64,000 nt of DNA, taken from Casuarius casuarius (taxonomy: Eukaryota > Chordata > Aves > Casuariiformes > Casuariidae). The notes under the pieces were generated by a model that was not told where the DNA came from, made no database searches, and saw only the letters and a program-made list of their open reading frames with translations. Below, one piece after another: positions 1-12,378 of this stretch. The translations under genes and the position numbers were made by a program. Position 1 is the stretch's first letter. Every line of letters begins with the position of its first letter. The stretch lies in contig PTFA01000029.1 of NCBI GenBank assembly GCA_003342895.1, positions 1-64,000 of the forward strand. Reading direction: 5' to 3'.

Positions 1-3000
1 AAGGTGGACGTCACCCTGCCCTCCGTCGACATCACCCTCCCAAAGGCCAGCGTTGACCTGCAGGCGCCCGAGGCGGCCCTCTCCCTCGAAGGGGAAGCAA
101 AAGCCCCGGAGAAGGAGGCCTCGAAGGCGAAGGACAGCAAGTTCAAAATGCCCAAGTTCGGCATGCCTTCCTTTGGCTGGTCCAGCAGCAGAGAGGCCAA
201 GGGCGCCGTCGCCGCCGACGTGGANGTGAGCCTCAAGGAGCCCCAGGTGACGGTGCCCTCGGGAGCCGCCGAAGCCGAGCTGACCGTGCCCGGGTCCATG
301 ATGCAGCCTCCTGAGAGTGGTGGTGTCATATTTTCCTCCTCTGGGAAAGATGGTGAGATGGGGAAAGCTCGAAGTTCTCTTTTTAAAATGCCAAAAGTTT
401 CTCTTTCTAAAAGTTCTAAAGCACAGATGCAGATTACATCCAGTACTGATTTTGCTCAGTCAGAATCTTTTTCTTATGTTTTAGCCGAGGAAGCTCCTGA
501 TATTCTTTCTAGCAGTGTTGCACCAAAACCTCCTCCTGATGATAAGGGACAAACTTCCTCTAAAAGTACGAAGTTTAGAATTCCTAGTTTGGGTTTCTCT
601 AAAGTTGACATTGGTTCTTCTAAAATTGAACAGGATTCTGAATTACCAAAAGGAGATGTAACTCTTACTAAATATCAAATGAATATACCAGAATCTGAAT
701 CCAAAATATCATCTCTTGCTGATATGAATATTTCTGCCACAGATTCTGAAATCTTAACTGAGGAGGGTTCTTTGGAGCAAAGTATTCTGAAGTCAGGAGG
801 TAAAACACCAGGTGCTGAAATATCTGCGGGTGACACAGAATATACAGTTAAAATACCCAGATTCCGAAAACCAAAATTTGGAATTTCTTGGTCTAAGGGA
901 AAACCATCAGAAAGTGACATTCATTCTAAAGTGGAACCGGAAATTTGCAAGGAAAAGATAACATCTGATATATCTGATATTGGTAGTGAAAGTCCAACTC
1001 AAGTTCCTGAAGCTGAATTACGTGTAAAAATGCAAAAGCCTTCATCTGAAGTTGTTCTGGATGCACCAAAGTTGGATATCAGTCTTCCATCGATGGAAAT
1101 TACCATGCCAAAGGTAGAAATGGAAATCCAGCATTCAAATTTAGAATGCAGGGCAGAACAGGAAGTAACTTCAGGAGAGAAGGATATTGAGGAGAAAGAA
1201 AGCAAATTTAAAATGTCAAAATTCAAGCTGCCTTCATTCAGTTGGTCCCCAAAGAAAGAAGCAGTTGTTCCTTCTGAAGTTGAGGGACATCTGGAGGAAC
1301 CCATTCCACCTGCTTTATCTAGAGATACAGAATCTGAGTTAACGCTAACTATCCCTGAGAATCAGTACCCTAGTGTGGAATTGGATACATCAACAGAAAA
1401 AGATGGTGAAAAGGACAAAATGAAAAAGTCCCAATTTATCATGCCAAAGATCTCACTCCCTAAAGTGAAGGGTCAAAAAGTCCATGTCTCTCTGCCCAAA
1501 CTAGAAACTGATGTTTGTGGTCCTAAAGAAGGAGGTGTTTCAGTGCAGAGGTCTGAGAAAGGGAGCAGTGGAGATGGGGCAGAAGTCAAAGCTCCCAAAG
1601 TAGACATGGATGTTAGCATGTCTACAGGTAAGGTTATACTTCCTACAGGTGAGGTCAGTCTTCAGCAGGTTGACCTGACATTGAAATCAGCTGCTGCTGA
1701 TGCCAGCCTCTGCAGCTCAGATATTAAGATGACAACAACTGAAGGCTCCCTTGAGTTGAAGAGTCCTGAGACAACTGTTGAAAGAACATCAAGTGAAACT
1801 GCTGTGGGTACTGTAGAAATAAAACATGAAGGTCCTGAAGGAAAAACTAAGATGTCTAAATTCCAAATGCCAAAGTCTGGAATTACACATTTGAAAGGAA
1901 AAGTGCCAGAAAAGGAGGTCATCCAATCCAAATCAGAGATCAGTGTTCCCCAATTAAAAGCGATGATAGAAATCGCTGACATTGGTGTTGAAGCACCAAA
2001 TTTGGAGGTGGAATCTGCTGCAGAAATAGAAAATTCCAGGCCTAAAGCCCAAATGCCTGAAGCTGACAATAGGGCATCAAAGATTGATGTCCATCTCCCA
2101 TCAGGTGACATTTCTATCCCAAAGACAGACAGTGATATTCAGGATTCAGATACAGCACCAAAAGTTAAAGGGGAAATAAAGCCTGGAGTTGTAGATGGAG
2201 AAGAGAAAGAAGGACATTTCAAAATGCCAAAATTCAAACTTCCATCCTTTAGTAGGTCACCAAAAAAGGAAGCATGTGTTAAACCAGATTCTGGAGCACA
2301 TCTGGAAGATCATAAACTTACTTTAGTGTCAGGCAGAATAGACACAGAAGTGACAGGAACTGCAACTGATGATCAGGGTCCTAGCACAGCCCTTGATCTG
2401 GAAATTTCTGCAAGAAAAGGTGAACAAAAAAGTCCAATTAAAAAGCCGCAATTTGTCATGCCTAAAATTTCACTCTCCAAAATCAAGGTTCCCAAATCTC
2501 AGGTGAATTTGCCAAAAATTGAAGCTGATGATACTGTTCCTAAAATAGAAGGAGATGGTGATGATTCAATACAGATACTTGATATAGAAAGATGTCATTC
2601 CAAAACCGCAGAAGAGGGGGCACAAATAAGTATAAAAATGGCTGAGGTTAAGATCCCTACCTTGGAGTTTTCCAGAACAGAAATTGAAGCCTCCCAATTA
2701 GAGCCTCCCATGGGTGTCAGTTTAGCAAAAGCTGATGCTGCTCTGCCTGCCTCAGAGGGCAGTCTGCAAGAGGTTGTCCTAAAATCAAGTTCTGCTGATG
2801 AAGATACCAGTGAAAAAACAGGGCTTAAGTTTCCCAGAGGGGAAGCCTCAATTGAACTGAAGAGCCCTGAAACAGGAAGTGAAGGATCATTAGTTGCAGA
2901 TGGAAGAAAGATGAAATTGGAAGGTCTTGAAGGGAAGATTAAAATGCCCAAATTCCAGAAGCCAAAATTTGGAATCTCCCTAACAAAAGTGAAAGGGCCA

Positions 3001-5844
3001 GAGCCTGAGATCAGCTCTCCAAAAACAGAAGCTGAGCCACCCCAGCTACAAATGACAACAGAAATTACTGACATTGTTGTGGGTGTTCCAGCATCAGAAT
3101 TTAAATCTGATACTTCAGATCCTGGAGTGGAGGTTTATGCTGGGAAGATCATAACACCTCAGATTCTGACAGCAGGCACTGAAGCTCCCAAGGTAGACAT
3201 TAGTCTCCAGTCAGTGACTACATCAATGACAGAGGGAGCTATTGAGAGCCCTAAGGAGAAGGATATAAAATTAAAAGAACATGAAATAAAAGCTCAAGAA
3301 ATTCAGAGTGAAGAACATCAGGGATGGTTTAAAATGCCAAAATTCAGAATACCTGCATTTGGCCGAACATCCTTAAAGGAAAAAAAAGGTGATGCTGACG
3401 TTGAGATAAGTCTGGAAAAGCCTCAGGTAGGCATTCCCTTTGCCAAAATACAAACTGAAATAAATATTCCTGAAAATACCTTATCATTGCCACATGCAGC
3501 CACTGAAATTACTATTGGAAAAGAAGACATTCTAAAATCAGGAGATTCTGTGAAGAGTTCTGATGTTAGCTTGCCAAAGATGGAAGGAGATATTTCATTA
3601 TCTGCAGAAAAAACAGATAGTAAAGTGGATATTCCAAAAACTGAAACTTATGCAGAAGTAGCTAAGCGCAGTGCTGAAGGACAAAAAATGCATACTTTGG
3701 AATTCAAAGCATCTTCAGCAGAATTGTCTAAAACAGGAACAAGTGCTCCAAAAATTGACAAAGACAGTGCAAATAAGTTTCCTACATATGATCTGACTCT
3801 TCAAGAGCACAAAGTCAAACCACAGAATATAGACATCCCCGAAGTAGGAAGTTCCATTGAGTTAGAGACTTCAAGAGTAGAATTTAAACCTTCATCAGCT
3901 GAAATGACTGTGGATGCAACATGGGAGAAAATAGATGTTAGTCTTCCAAAGGCAGAGCTGGCCATCCAAGGTCAAGCTGAAGCAATTAAGACAGGAAAGA
4001 TAAAGGATGAGATGAAAATTATAGGAAAAGATGGTCAAGGAAGCCAATTGAAAAGGCCTGTGTATGAATGGTCTACAACAAAGGGGTCAGAAGATGATGC
4101 TTATGTTGCAGCTAAGCTGGAAGATCTGAAGACAGAAGTTCCAGGAGTGAAAATGGATGTTAAAATTGGCAGAGTAGATCCTGAAATAGAATTTCAAGTG
4201 GAAAGTGTTGAAAAAGACATGTCTGCAGGAACGGAAGTGCAAGTAGACGACAGAGAAGAAACAAGTAAAATTAAAACATACAAGTTTAAGATTCCAAAGT
4301 TTGGAGTGTTGCGTTCAAAAGTGAAGGGTTCTGAAGATGATATCAATTTGCCTAAGTCAGAAGCTGTTTCGGTGCCTAAAACTGAAATAGGCACAGCAGA
4401 AATCCAGTTTCAAAAATCAGAAGGATCCTTTGGCCTAAAAAGTGATTTTATAGAACCATCTGCCAGAATGACAATGGACACTGTGGACAAATCTGAAGAT
4501 GACCTGGAAGTAAATATAAAAATTCCAAAATTAAAAATACCAAGATTCACTTTCAAAGCTTTACCAACTGAAGCTGATGTTTCAGTGTCAAAATTGACAA
4601 CAGAGCCTAAAGGAACTAGTACTGACATTGAAGTAGCACAACTGGAAGCAAGCTCTGCAACCCCTGCAACACCAGAGGCTCTAGAGGGTGGTATTCAAAA
4701 GGCAAAAAGCAAGATTGTAATGCTGTCTGAACCTGACATTAAAACAGCACAGATGACTACTACCGTAGAATCCTCTGTTAATGCAGGACAAGATATTCAT
4801 TGGTCATATGTAGAGGGCCAAGAAATACATGAGAAAGTGGAACCTGAACATGTTGCTATTGAAAGGTGTGAGATTTACACTACTCAGATACTGAAAGAAT
4901 CAGAGATTCTCTCATCAGAAGTTAAAACTGCTACTTTGGGATTCTCATTGCTCAAGGCAAAGCTGCCTGAATCACATAGTAACTTAGATGTGCTAGTTCA
5001 ACAATCTTCTACAGAATATAAAACTGATGTATCAGTGAGCAAACCTAAATATTCTGATGAAAGCTTTGGAGCATCAGCACAGAGGACTGGCAGTGAAGAG
5101 CTTAAATTATCTGAAAAAACATACATTGAGACTGAAAAATCTATTGGAGCAGTATCTAGTGGTGTCAGTTTGCCAAAGTTAAAAACATTTGCTGTTGAAG
5201 TAAAGCCTTCCAGTAAACCAGAAGACAGTCATCCTGATAAGTCACTGGAGGGAATAACTGTAGCTCCTCTCTCTAAAGATGATGATGTAGCTGAAGCACT
5301 AGAAGATGAAGAAAAAGGCATAACAGATCAAAAAGAAAAGACTGATAATAAAAGATCTCCCGGAAGATTCAAATTTTGGCTTCCCAGTATTGGTTTTTCG
5401 TCTTCTGGTGATGAAACAAGTTCAGATTTAAAAACAGAAGTAAAAAAATCAGTTCCAGAAGACATGAAACCCACTGACACATTAGATGATGATTCTTCTA
5501 AGCAAACTGAAAAAGCTGGATGGTTTAAATTTCCCAAGCTTGGTTTCACATCTCCTTCCAAAAAGGCAAAGACTGTTGACAAAGAGGAGGAGACAGGACA
5601 TAAAGACAGAAGAAGCTCAGATGAAGACAGTCCATCAGATAAACCTGATATATTTTTTGATGCACAAGAAAGCTTATCACCTAAAGAAACAATAACAGAG
5701 AGTGAAAAAACTGAAACTGATGGGATTTCATCTAATGTTCTGGTTTCTCGAAATATCGTTACATCTTCAGCAAGAACTGAACTAATCTTGTTAGAGGAAG
5801 AAAAAGGTAGTCAATCAAATATTCCTGGAGATGCAACCAAATGA
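1..5844 (+). CDS. AHNAK2: AHNAK2-like giant scaffold protein, C-terminal part (5'-truncated by window edge)
   Basis: A single uninterrupted frame runs from base 1 to TGA at 5842-5844 (1,947 residues) with no start, so this is the 3' part of a giant exon, as expected for the AHNAK family. The protein is K/E/S/P-rich and built from degenerate repeats around K-x-P-K-F cores: [15 protein letters not shown] (about residue 48), [18 protein letters not shown] (about 401), [18 protein letters not shown] (about 740), [15 protein letters not shown] (about 1110) and, near the C terminus, [13 protein letters not shown] and [17 protein letters not shown]. No catalytic domain is visible. AHNAK proteins are large membrane-cytoskeleton scaffolds; the exact role here is unknown. 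I call AHNAK2 rather than AHNAK1 because of the adjacent PLD4 and CEP170B genes, the order seen in human. Base 225 is an ambiguous N (one X residue). The first roughly 300 bases are much more GC-rich than the rest. Long reverse-strand frames within it are shadows. Confidence 0.9.
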   Translation, partial: KVDVTLPSVDITLPKASVDLQAPEAALSLEGEAKAPEKEASKAKDSKFKMPKFGMPSFGWSSSREAKGAVAADVXVSLKEPQVTVPSGAAEAELTVPGSMMQPPESGGVIFSSSGKDGEMGKARSSLFKMPKVSLSKSSKAQMQITSSTDFAQSESFSYVLAEEAPDILSSSVAPKPPPDDKGQTSSKSTKFRIPSLGFSKVDIGSSKIEQDSELPKGDVTLTKYQMNIPESESKISSLADMNISATDSEILTEEGSLEQSILKSGGKTPGAEISAGDTEYTVKIPRFRKPKFGISWSKGKPSESDIHSKVEPEICKEKITSDISDIGSESPTQVPEAELRVKMQKPSSEVVLDAPKLDISLPSMEITMPKVEMEIQHSNLECRAEQEVTSGEKDIEEKESKFKMSKFKLPSFSWSPKKEAVVPSEVEGHLEEPIPPALSRDTESELTLTIPENQYPSVELDTSTEKDGEKDKMKKSQFIMPKISLPKVKGQKVHVSLPKLETDVCGPKEGGVSVQRSEKGSSGDGAEVKAPKVDMDVSMSTGKVILPTGEVSLQQVDLTLKSAAADASLCSSDIKMTTTEGSLELKSPETTVERTSSETAVGTVEIKHEGPEGKTKMSKFQMPKSGITHLKGKVPEKEVIQSKSEISVPQLKAMIEIADIGVEAPNLEVESAAEIENSRPKAQMPEADNRASKIDVHLPSGDISIPKTDSDIQDSDTAPKVKGEIKPGVVDGEEKEGHFKMPKFKLPSFSRSPKKEACVKPDSGAHLEDHKLTLVSGRIDTEVTGTATDDQGPSTALDLEISARKGEQKSPIKKPQFVMPKISLSKIKVPKSQVNLPKIEADDTVPKIEGDGDDSIQILDIERCHSKTAEEGAQISIKMAEVKIPTLEFSRTEIEASQLEPPMGVSLAKADAALPASEGSLQEVVLKSSSADEDTSEKTGLKFPRGEASIELKSPETGSEGSLVADGRKMKLEGLEGKIKMPKFQKPKFGISLTKVKGPEPEISSPKTEAEPPQLQMTTEITDIVVGVPASEFKSDTSDPGVEVYAGKIITPQILTAGTEAPKVDISLQSVTTSMTEGAIESPKEKDIKLKEHEIKAQEIQSEEHQGWFKMPKFRIPAFGRTSLKEKKGDADVEISLEKPQVGIPFAKIQTEINIPENTLSLPHAATEITIGKEDILKSGDSVKSSDVSLPKMEGDISLSAEKTDSKVDIPKTETYAEVAKRSAEGQKMHTLEFKASSAELSKTGTSAPKIDKDSANKFPTYDLTLQEHKVKPQNIDIPEVGSSIELETSRVEFKPSSAEMTVDATWEKIDVSLPKAELAIQGQAEAIKTGKIKDEMKIIGKDGQGSQLKRPVYEWSTTKGSEDDAYVAAKLEDLKTEVPGVKMDVKIGRVDPEIEFQVESVEKDMSAGTEVQVDDREETSKIKTYKFKIPKFGVLRSKVKGSEDDINLPKSEAVSVPKTEIGTAEIQFQKSEGSFGLKSDFIEPSARMTMDTVDKSEDDLEVNIKIPKLKIPRFTFKALPTEADVSVSKLTTEPKGTSTDIEVAQLEASSATPATPEALEGGIQKAKSKIVMLSEPDIKTAQMTTTVESSVNAGQDIHWSYVEGQEIHEKVEPEHVAIERCEIYTTQILKESEILSSEVKTATLGFSLLKAKLPESHSNLDVLVQQSSTEYKTDVSVSKPKYSDESFGASAQRTGSEELKLSEKTYIETEKSIGAVSSGVSLPKLKTFAVEVKPSSKPEDSHPDKSLEGITVAPLSKDDDVAEALEDEEKGITDQKEKTDNKRSPGRFKFWLPSIGFSSSGDETSSDLKTEVKKSVPEDMKPTDTLDDDSSKQTEKAGWFKFPKLGFTSPSKKAKTVDKEEETGHKDRRSSDEDSPSDKPDIFFDAQESLSPKETITESEKTETDGISSNVLVSRNIVTSSARTELILLEEEKGSQSNIPGDATK

Positions 5845-6830
5845 GAGTTGTCTTTTCCCAACCCCCAATGAAACTAATCTGCACATACAGGAAAAAAATC
5901 TGTTTTCTGAATTTTCCAGTAACTGAAAATGAAACAAAACCTAAAAGTGACATTTATGAAAACAGTTTGTTGAACATAATTTACTACATATAAATTTTCA
6001 AGTACATGAATGTGCTGTACTGCGCACTAATAAAATTATTTATTTCTTCAAATCTACACAAAAGGAAACAAACAACTTCTATAGATACAGGGGAGTTCAT
6101 AGTTTTAGCAAAGTCTGAAAAGATACACAAACTGTGGAAGTAAACCATTGAAAGGCTCAAAGACAACAAAAAGACTTGTTAAATAGGCTTCTCAAAAATA
6201 CACTGATTATGTTTAGATTATAGATTATTTGCAGAAAGGAGTATAAACTAATACTATGAGAACTATACTTACCTGTTTAGATTTTATATTGAAACCTTTC
6301 TAACCTATTTTGCTTTCTTATTAAAATATTTTCTTTAATTCAGCTAGAGTATATGTATATTCCATATTTTAAAATACAAAATAAAAATGAAATACTAGTG
6401 TAGATAGAATAACACTTTACCCCTTCCCCTCTTTTCTTTTTTTGCTTATTGTGGTGGTTCATACTTAGCCTTAAAAGATTAAAAAAAAAAAAACAGCAAA
6501 ATAAATTCAAGACCAAAAATATATGATTGATTCAAAGTTTCAAAATGCCAGAATAGAACATGTGACAAAGAAAAATGGTAAAAATGTGGGTACATAAAGT
6601 TTTTATGTATATATTTACTGACTAGTTAAATGCATAAAATGCATAGAATGATCTGCCACACTTTGGTGGAATCACTTCAAAGATTTTCTGGGAAAGTAGA
6701 TGTATATAATTATTTACCTCTTTGTTTATATTAATGCTTCTCTGAAGTGCACAGCCAAAACCAGAGTGCATATGTGATGGCATTCACAGGTATCATTAAA
6801 ACACTGACTGTATCCTTAATTCACAATAAA
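5845..6830 (+). other. AHNAK2: Probable 3' UTR of the AHNAK2-like gene
   Basis: AT-rich sequence directly after the stop codon, with AATAAA hexamers at 6029-6034, 6380-6385, 6500-6505 and 6825-6830. Which one is used cannot be decided from sequence, so the 3' end given here is only an upper estimate. No coding frame of note. Confidence 0.5.
6029..6034 (+). terminator. Candidate polyadenylation signal, AHNAK2-like gene
   Basis: First AATAAA hexamer downstream of the AHNAK2 stop, about 185 bases into the 3' UTR. Alternatives at 6380, 6500 and 6825 would give longer UTRs. Confidence 0.35.
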
Positions 6831-9800
6831 CTCACCATATGAATCATAACATGAGTAGCCTGAGTTACTGATTGATCTGCTAGCGTTTTTCTGATTCTGA
6901 AAGCTGCAACTGCTACTGCGAAGATGCCTCAAATTTGCAAAAGGTTTGAGTATACCTCACTATCTGCTGAAGTGGCCGCTTCATGACAGCACAGTTTCTA
7001 AATGTGGAGGTGATATTTTCAAACTAATCTGAGACTTTTCACCCATTACAGTCCTGAGCTTTATATATTTGCATGTGCAGTCATGCTTCTTTATTGTGCT
7101 TTTCTCATCCCATATTTTCTTTTTCCATATTCTGTTTAGTACAGGGAAAGCAAATACAGCAAAACATTTAAAGATTGGCTTGTAAAGGGAGCGTACTTGG
7201 TTGTCAAACCATCTCTAACTTGATGTGTTCTTCATTCCTAGGTCTTTGAGGTAGGCTCAAGTACTCTAAAGAGAACTCCTAGCACCTCTCTGAAGAGGTT
7301 GTTCACATAGGCATTAGGCATGTACCATTTCTCTGGATCATGCAACACTTCTCTGAAGCTTCCTTAAGTTTATATGTCATTGTTCAATAGACCCAAAATT
7401 ACCGCATCAGACAGCAACAACTGATCCCAGAACAGAGAAAAAGAATTATGGCCAAACCAGAAAAATTGAGGCCAGGAAAATGTAATGAGTGTAATAAAGG
7501 ACAGCTCATTCTAACAGCAGTTCACATTAGCCCTCAAGGCAGTCTTCACATCAAATGGTTCTCAGGTAAGTGTGCATTCACTTAGGCCCACAAATAGGAA
7601 TCCACCTATATAGCACCATATGTAGGTGTCTGTTGGGAATGGCAAAAGAATGAAGGCAATTAAAATTGAGCTCTGAGAGTGCAATGGCCACAGAGCAATA
7701 ATCACTATGATGTTTTAAAAGATGAATGCAATAGATGAGGAAAGAACAGTAGCGAAAAGAAGCAGCAATAAAACCTTCCTCTGGATAGTCTACTGTCAGT
7801 TCTGGGAAAGATGAAGATTTGAGAAAAAGCAACCAGGTTGACAAGGTAGTACACAGGCATCTGACCACAGGAATAGCTAAGAACAGAGCTCAAAGGGGTG
7901 TAAGGATCGCAGAGACAAACCCGCAGAACACACAGACATTTCGTCAACACAGTCCTGTGGTTCAGTCCCACCTGTATTCTCAGTCTGAGACTCTCGAGTT
8001 ACTTTCATGTCTACAGTAGGTTTGTTTCCTTGATTCCTGCTGCTTATTTTTGAACATTTGAAAACTTGGGCTGTTCAGCTAAACACTCATGTGCAGTCTC
8101 CAGTCAAACAAAAACTCACATCTCTGATTTGACATGCTAAGAAAAGTATAAACACATTAAAAAAGATGCTTCACCCTCGCCAATAATGTCACGCATTGTT
8201 CAGACATGAACGCATCTTTATTGGTTGGCTATTCTGTTGTTATTTTTTAACCAGCATCTCTGATATCGCAAAAGCAAGACATCCAAAATTAATCCTGATT
8301 GAGGTAATACAGAGGTCTGAGAATCAGTGCCCCAGGCAGAAGAGCAGAGTCTGTGGAGATATTTATGGCATTGAAAAAATTAAATGTGCATAGAGGTAAC
8401 ATAAATGGCAGGTGAGAAGTTCTCTGAGTAGCTGGGTGAACGCAAACAGGGTATGAATTATCTAGAATAACTGGGAGAGGAAAACCTTAGATAACAGGGG
8501 AAAAAAAAATTCCAAACATAGTACTATAGCTTTTGGATCAAGCTGGCACCCAATGCATAAAGCCAGGTGACTTTGCTGTGTTGTCAGAACTCATGAGCCT
8601 ACAGAGCCAGCTAGGTTCTGTCTTGCCGCAGTCTGCATTGCTGTCAGCAGTGCTGACCAGGCATGGCACCAAACCAAGCCCTCCTAGAAATGAGACTGCT
8701 GGGAGAGCAGTGCAGTTCTGCATGAAGCCCACTCAGGTACTGCAGGGCCGGTTAGTGCTCCATTGTAACAAGGGTACAGTGCTTCCAGACCCAAGCTGAT
8801 CCTAGGAGAGTAGCCCCAAGCCAGTAATTTTTTCCAGACCCAAGCAGACCAATGCTGAGAAACACCTGAGTTGCCTATAACCAGGGGTTAGCTGACCTCC
8901 AAACTAGAAAATCCATCCAAGGATAATAGATGCTAATGAATAATACTAAAGGCCCCAGCTGAGGTTGAAGACAGCCCTTACCCTGAAGAAATTAAAATCT
9001 AAATGAAAGATACAGGCATCTGGTGGGGGAGAAGGGGAAGGATTATTATTAAGCCTGTTTCACAATTGGAAAATGAAAATACTGAGAGCTTCAGGGCCTG
9101 GTTATCATTTACACCACGTTCTACCTTTGCAAAGGAGAACAAGTGAGAACAAAATGAGAATCAAGCTACCAAGGGGCCTCAAAAGTCTTACAAGAAATTA
9201 GGAAATTAAACTCAGGATCCCCTGAGAACCAGTTTGTTGTCTTAATTGTAATCCGTTCCTTCATCTATGGAGGAAAAACAACATAGGTGATGCTGTTAAA
9301 GAGAACAAAATACCACTCTTGTGAGCAGCAATTTTTCCTTTATAAGCTGAATCTCAGCCCACAGGAATCTTAAATTACCAAAATCAAGCTTCCCGGTTTG
9401 CCCAGAAATTGTGCCCCATCGAACAACTTATTCAGCACTTGCAGATTTGAGCTCACAAGTGCCGAAGAAAGTTCTTTTCTCCTTATTCTTGCAGAATTTA
9501 TCCCCCCCAAACCACAGTGAAAATGTAGCTTCGAGTGCCATCTAGAGGAGCAAAAAGGGAAAGTACTTCTGTGGGTTATAGGCACAACTTCTCAAAAAGA
9601 TTTTTCAAGCTAACCCTACTATTCAGATGTGCTTGTGAAACCTGTGAAAGAGAGCTAGTGAAAACCAATGAGGTGAGGTTTCTACTTTGCAGGAAATTAT
9701 AATTAATGAATGTCACATCTCAAAATATTAAATAGAATGTAGAAAGGAAATGGCAGAGGAGAGTGCTAAAAGCAACTGCATCTTATCAATATGTTCACAA

Positions 9801-10269
9801 GTATGTGAATACTCACAAAATTTCAGTGTTACTTGTAGATATAAATAAAAGCCTTAAGAATCTGCCCTAACAACAACACTCATTGGTTTGTAATGATGAA
9901 TACATCAATCCAAGCAATCTTGGAAAGGCCTGGAAGAGACGGCTAACGAGCTGCTGGGAAACTAAAAAAATGTTACAATGGAAAATTGCTTGAGATCATC
10001 TCCAGCACACATGGGGGAGGGCAGTCTTATTTGTATGGGGGTTTGTATGCATTCACAATACTATAAATCAGTCCACAGAAGGCACCATGGCAGCAATTCA
10101 CTTGTCTGTTCTCAGCACAGCACCAGACAACAAATTGCATCCTCTGGAGGGTGGGAAGGACCAGCCTGATGGGAAGCTTGTACTCCCGTCACCCCGTCAC
10201 TACTGCGCTTGTGGCATGTGAGATGGCCTCAGATCTCTAGCACGGGGGCTAACACGTGGTGTTGACGGT
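6831..10269. other. Intergenic, no gene recognised
   Basis: AT-rich DNA between two convergent genes. Open frames are short (under 100 codons), lack recognisable domains and have no splice context. No tRNA, rRNA or intact mobile element was seen. Confidence 0.6.
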
Positions 10270-11640
10270 CAGCAGCATGTTTTACCAGTGCATTTTAGGT
10301 TTGCTGTGCAACATAACTGAACAGGGCACTGACGGGATGGCGGCGTGAGACCCTGAGCTGCCACGTGCCCACCAGGGCTGGCGAGGTCTAGTTTGGTTTC
10401 AGCGTTGCCCAGATGGGGTGTCGGAGCAGGGCGTTCGCCCTCCTCGTCTCTGAAGCTGTGCAGAGGAGCCACGCGCTGGGCTTTTGCCGTAGGCTCTCCC
10501 GCAGGTGCTCTCCCCGGCTGCACGTCAGTGCCAAAGCGGAAAGGTCACACGCCGACTCCACACGCTTTTCCTGGAGTCATCTAACATTGCGCCAGCTCCC
10601 GAGCCTCTCAGATCTCCCTTAACCTCCCCTTCGTTGTCCGCCACGGCAGGCCTGCCACACCATACAGGCGCTGTGGCGTAGAGCGACGCTCGCGTTTTCA
10701 GACACCACCATCTTGTGGCGGTCGAGACCCACAGCAGCACCTGCCCGCCGAGCTGGGAGAGGAGACGCAGGGGCCCCAAGCCTGCCCTCACCGCGTGGCC
10801 ATGAACACTGGCCGGCGTCTAGGGGGGCCCTGCGGGAGGTACCTACGACCCCCACCGGGGTTTATGCCACATCGGGTGACACAAATGTGCTTCACCGCAA
10901 CACCCCGGCAGCCGTTCCGGTCAAGCTTTGCGCCGGCCCAGTGGCACCCTGTCCACATGGTGAAGACCCAGACCACGTCCCCCATCGCTGGCAGCGTGTC
11001 TCAGACCCATGGCTCCCCACACTGCGCTGCTGGAGGGCACCGAGGGAGGGTCGGGAGCCAGACCTGCCCTGGAGGGGGGACAGTCTTGCCCAAGGGCTGG
11101 TGGCGTCACCGCCCTGAGGAGGGAAGTGTCTCCTTCTAGAGGACAGCTGGGGCCAACAGGGGAGGGAGGGAGCTGTGATGGAAAAAGGACGCAGCAGGGA
11201 AGTCACCTGGTTCTTGCAACCACTGCCAGGGCCACGAGGAGCAGTGACAGCCCCCCGCGCCCCACGCGTCCCGGGGCTCTGCTGGCGGCGAGGCTGGGGC
11301 GGGCAGCACTGCTCTGCGTGGGCAGCCCGGGCCCCAAGCACACCACCGCTCCAGGAGCTGCTCCCTGCAGGACAAGGAGCCCATCCGACCACCCCAGGAG
11401 GGAGCGGGGCAGCCCCGGGCATTGGGCACCTCCGCAGGGACCCCTGCACTCCCCTGCTTCTCAGCAACACACCGGTCTGCCCCACGCTAGCACTCATGCC
11501 TCAGCTTCACCCCTTCCCTCCCTCCCGTTAGTTACTCGACGCTCATGCCCAGGCACGTCCAAGCGCTCCTGTGTGCCCAGGGATCTGGAGAGACCGAGCT
11601 GGGAGAGAGCCCCAAGGTTTAAATCTCAGGCATTTAACTC
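10270..11640. other. GC-rich, CpG-rich block (orphan CpG-island-like)
   Basis: From about 10.27 to 11.64 kb the sequence turns sharply GC-rich, with many CpG dinucleotides (for example clusters around 10420-10560, 10630-10760 and 10900-10990). Both flanks are AT-rich. It lies near the 3' ends of two convergent genes, not at a known promoter. Overlapping frames of up to 228 codons occur on both strands, as expected where stop codons are rare; their translations are P/G/R-rich low complexity and match nothing I recognise. It could be an unannotated promoter or ncRNA, a regulatory island or simply a GC-rich segment. Confidence 0.55.
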
Positions 11641-12169
11641 TGATGGGCAATTGGCCTCCAGACACTTAAATACAGATACTTCCCTCTACCTTTAATGCCT
11701 AAATGCTTTTAAAAATGTGCCCTTAGTATTGTAGGTCATTGCTTATATGGCTCAAATCTTTTAGCTATAATATTTTATTTAAAAAATGTTTAAATGCACG
11801 TAAGCAAACAGCGGAACATTAATGTTGAAATACATAGCTTCCTTAGATAGCACAGCACAGCAATAACATTCTGTTTCTGTAATATCTGGTTATTTCTTCC
11901 GTGTCCACTTTAGTATCAGATAGCTTGTCATATAATTATGTATACATTTTGTTAACCCTGAGATGGGGTAATTATATACAGCAAAGAAAATGTCACACTG
12001 ACTAATGATTATGCAGGTAGACTCAACTATGAGAAGTTCTCACATCATCAAACAATTTGGACACCATGAGGAAGTGATTTCTCTGACAAAGACATAGAGA
12101 ATAAAGTTCACAGGGAACAAGATTTAAATATCTTTTTGCTTCTAATTTAAACTTATATTTCAATTCACA
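11641..12169 (-). other. PLD4: Probable 3' UTR of PLD4 and flank
   Basis: AT-rich sequence just downstream (minus strand) of the PLD4 stop. The first clear AATAAA on the minus strand is at 11774-11779, giving a UTR of about 400 bases. Confidence 0.5.
11774..11779 (-). terminator. Candidate polyadenylation signal, PLD4
   Basis: AATAAA on the minus strand (TTTATT on plus), about 390 bases past the PLD4 stop codon. Confidence 0.45.
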
Positions 12170-12378
12170 TCATAATCTACCTCTCCAGTTACAGTCTTTC
12201 TGCCCGTGCACATCTTCCAAATTCACTGAGTATTTGGAATTCCAGTCTCGCTCAAAAAGCTTTTTCAGTTGTTCCTGGATAGGCAGTTGCCTCCTTTGCA
12301 AGTTGGTTGAATTCTGTTTGATAACTAGTCCCACACCAGCTGTATTAATGAAGTAATCTTCTGACCAATTGGAAGTCC
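12170..12378 (-). CDS. PLD4: PLD4 last coding exon
   Basis: Acceptor gcatag at 12379-12384, then [18 protein letters not shown] following a glycine split with the previous exon. It continues through a [12 protein letters not shown] segment to the TGA at 12170-12172. The GTSNW motif follows HKD motif 2 throughout the family. It encodes 68 residues. Confidence 0.92.

Noticed and set aside
1662..3074. Reverse-strand frames of up to 159 codons opposite AHNAK2
   Set aside because: They mirror the repetitive coding strand (translated complements of the K-P-K-F repeats) and change with each repeat unit. They are shadows, not antisense genes.
11009..11695. 228-codon open frame on the plus strand, and a 201-codon frame on the minus strand (10892-11497) in the GC-rich block
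   Set aside because: Both strands are open in several frames because stop codons are rare in GC-rich DNA. Translations are P/G/R-rich without domains, and no splice or promoter context supports either.
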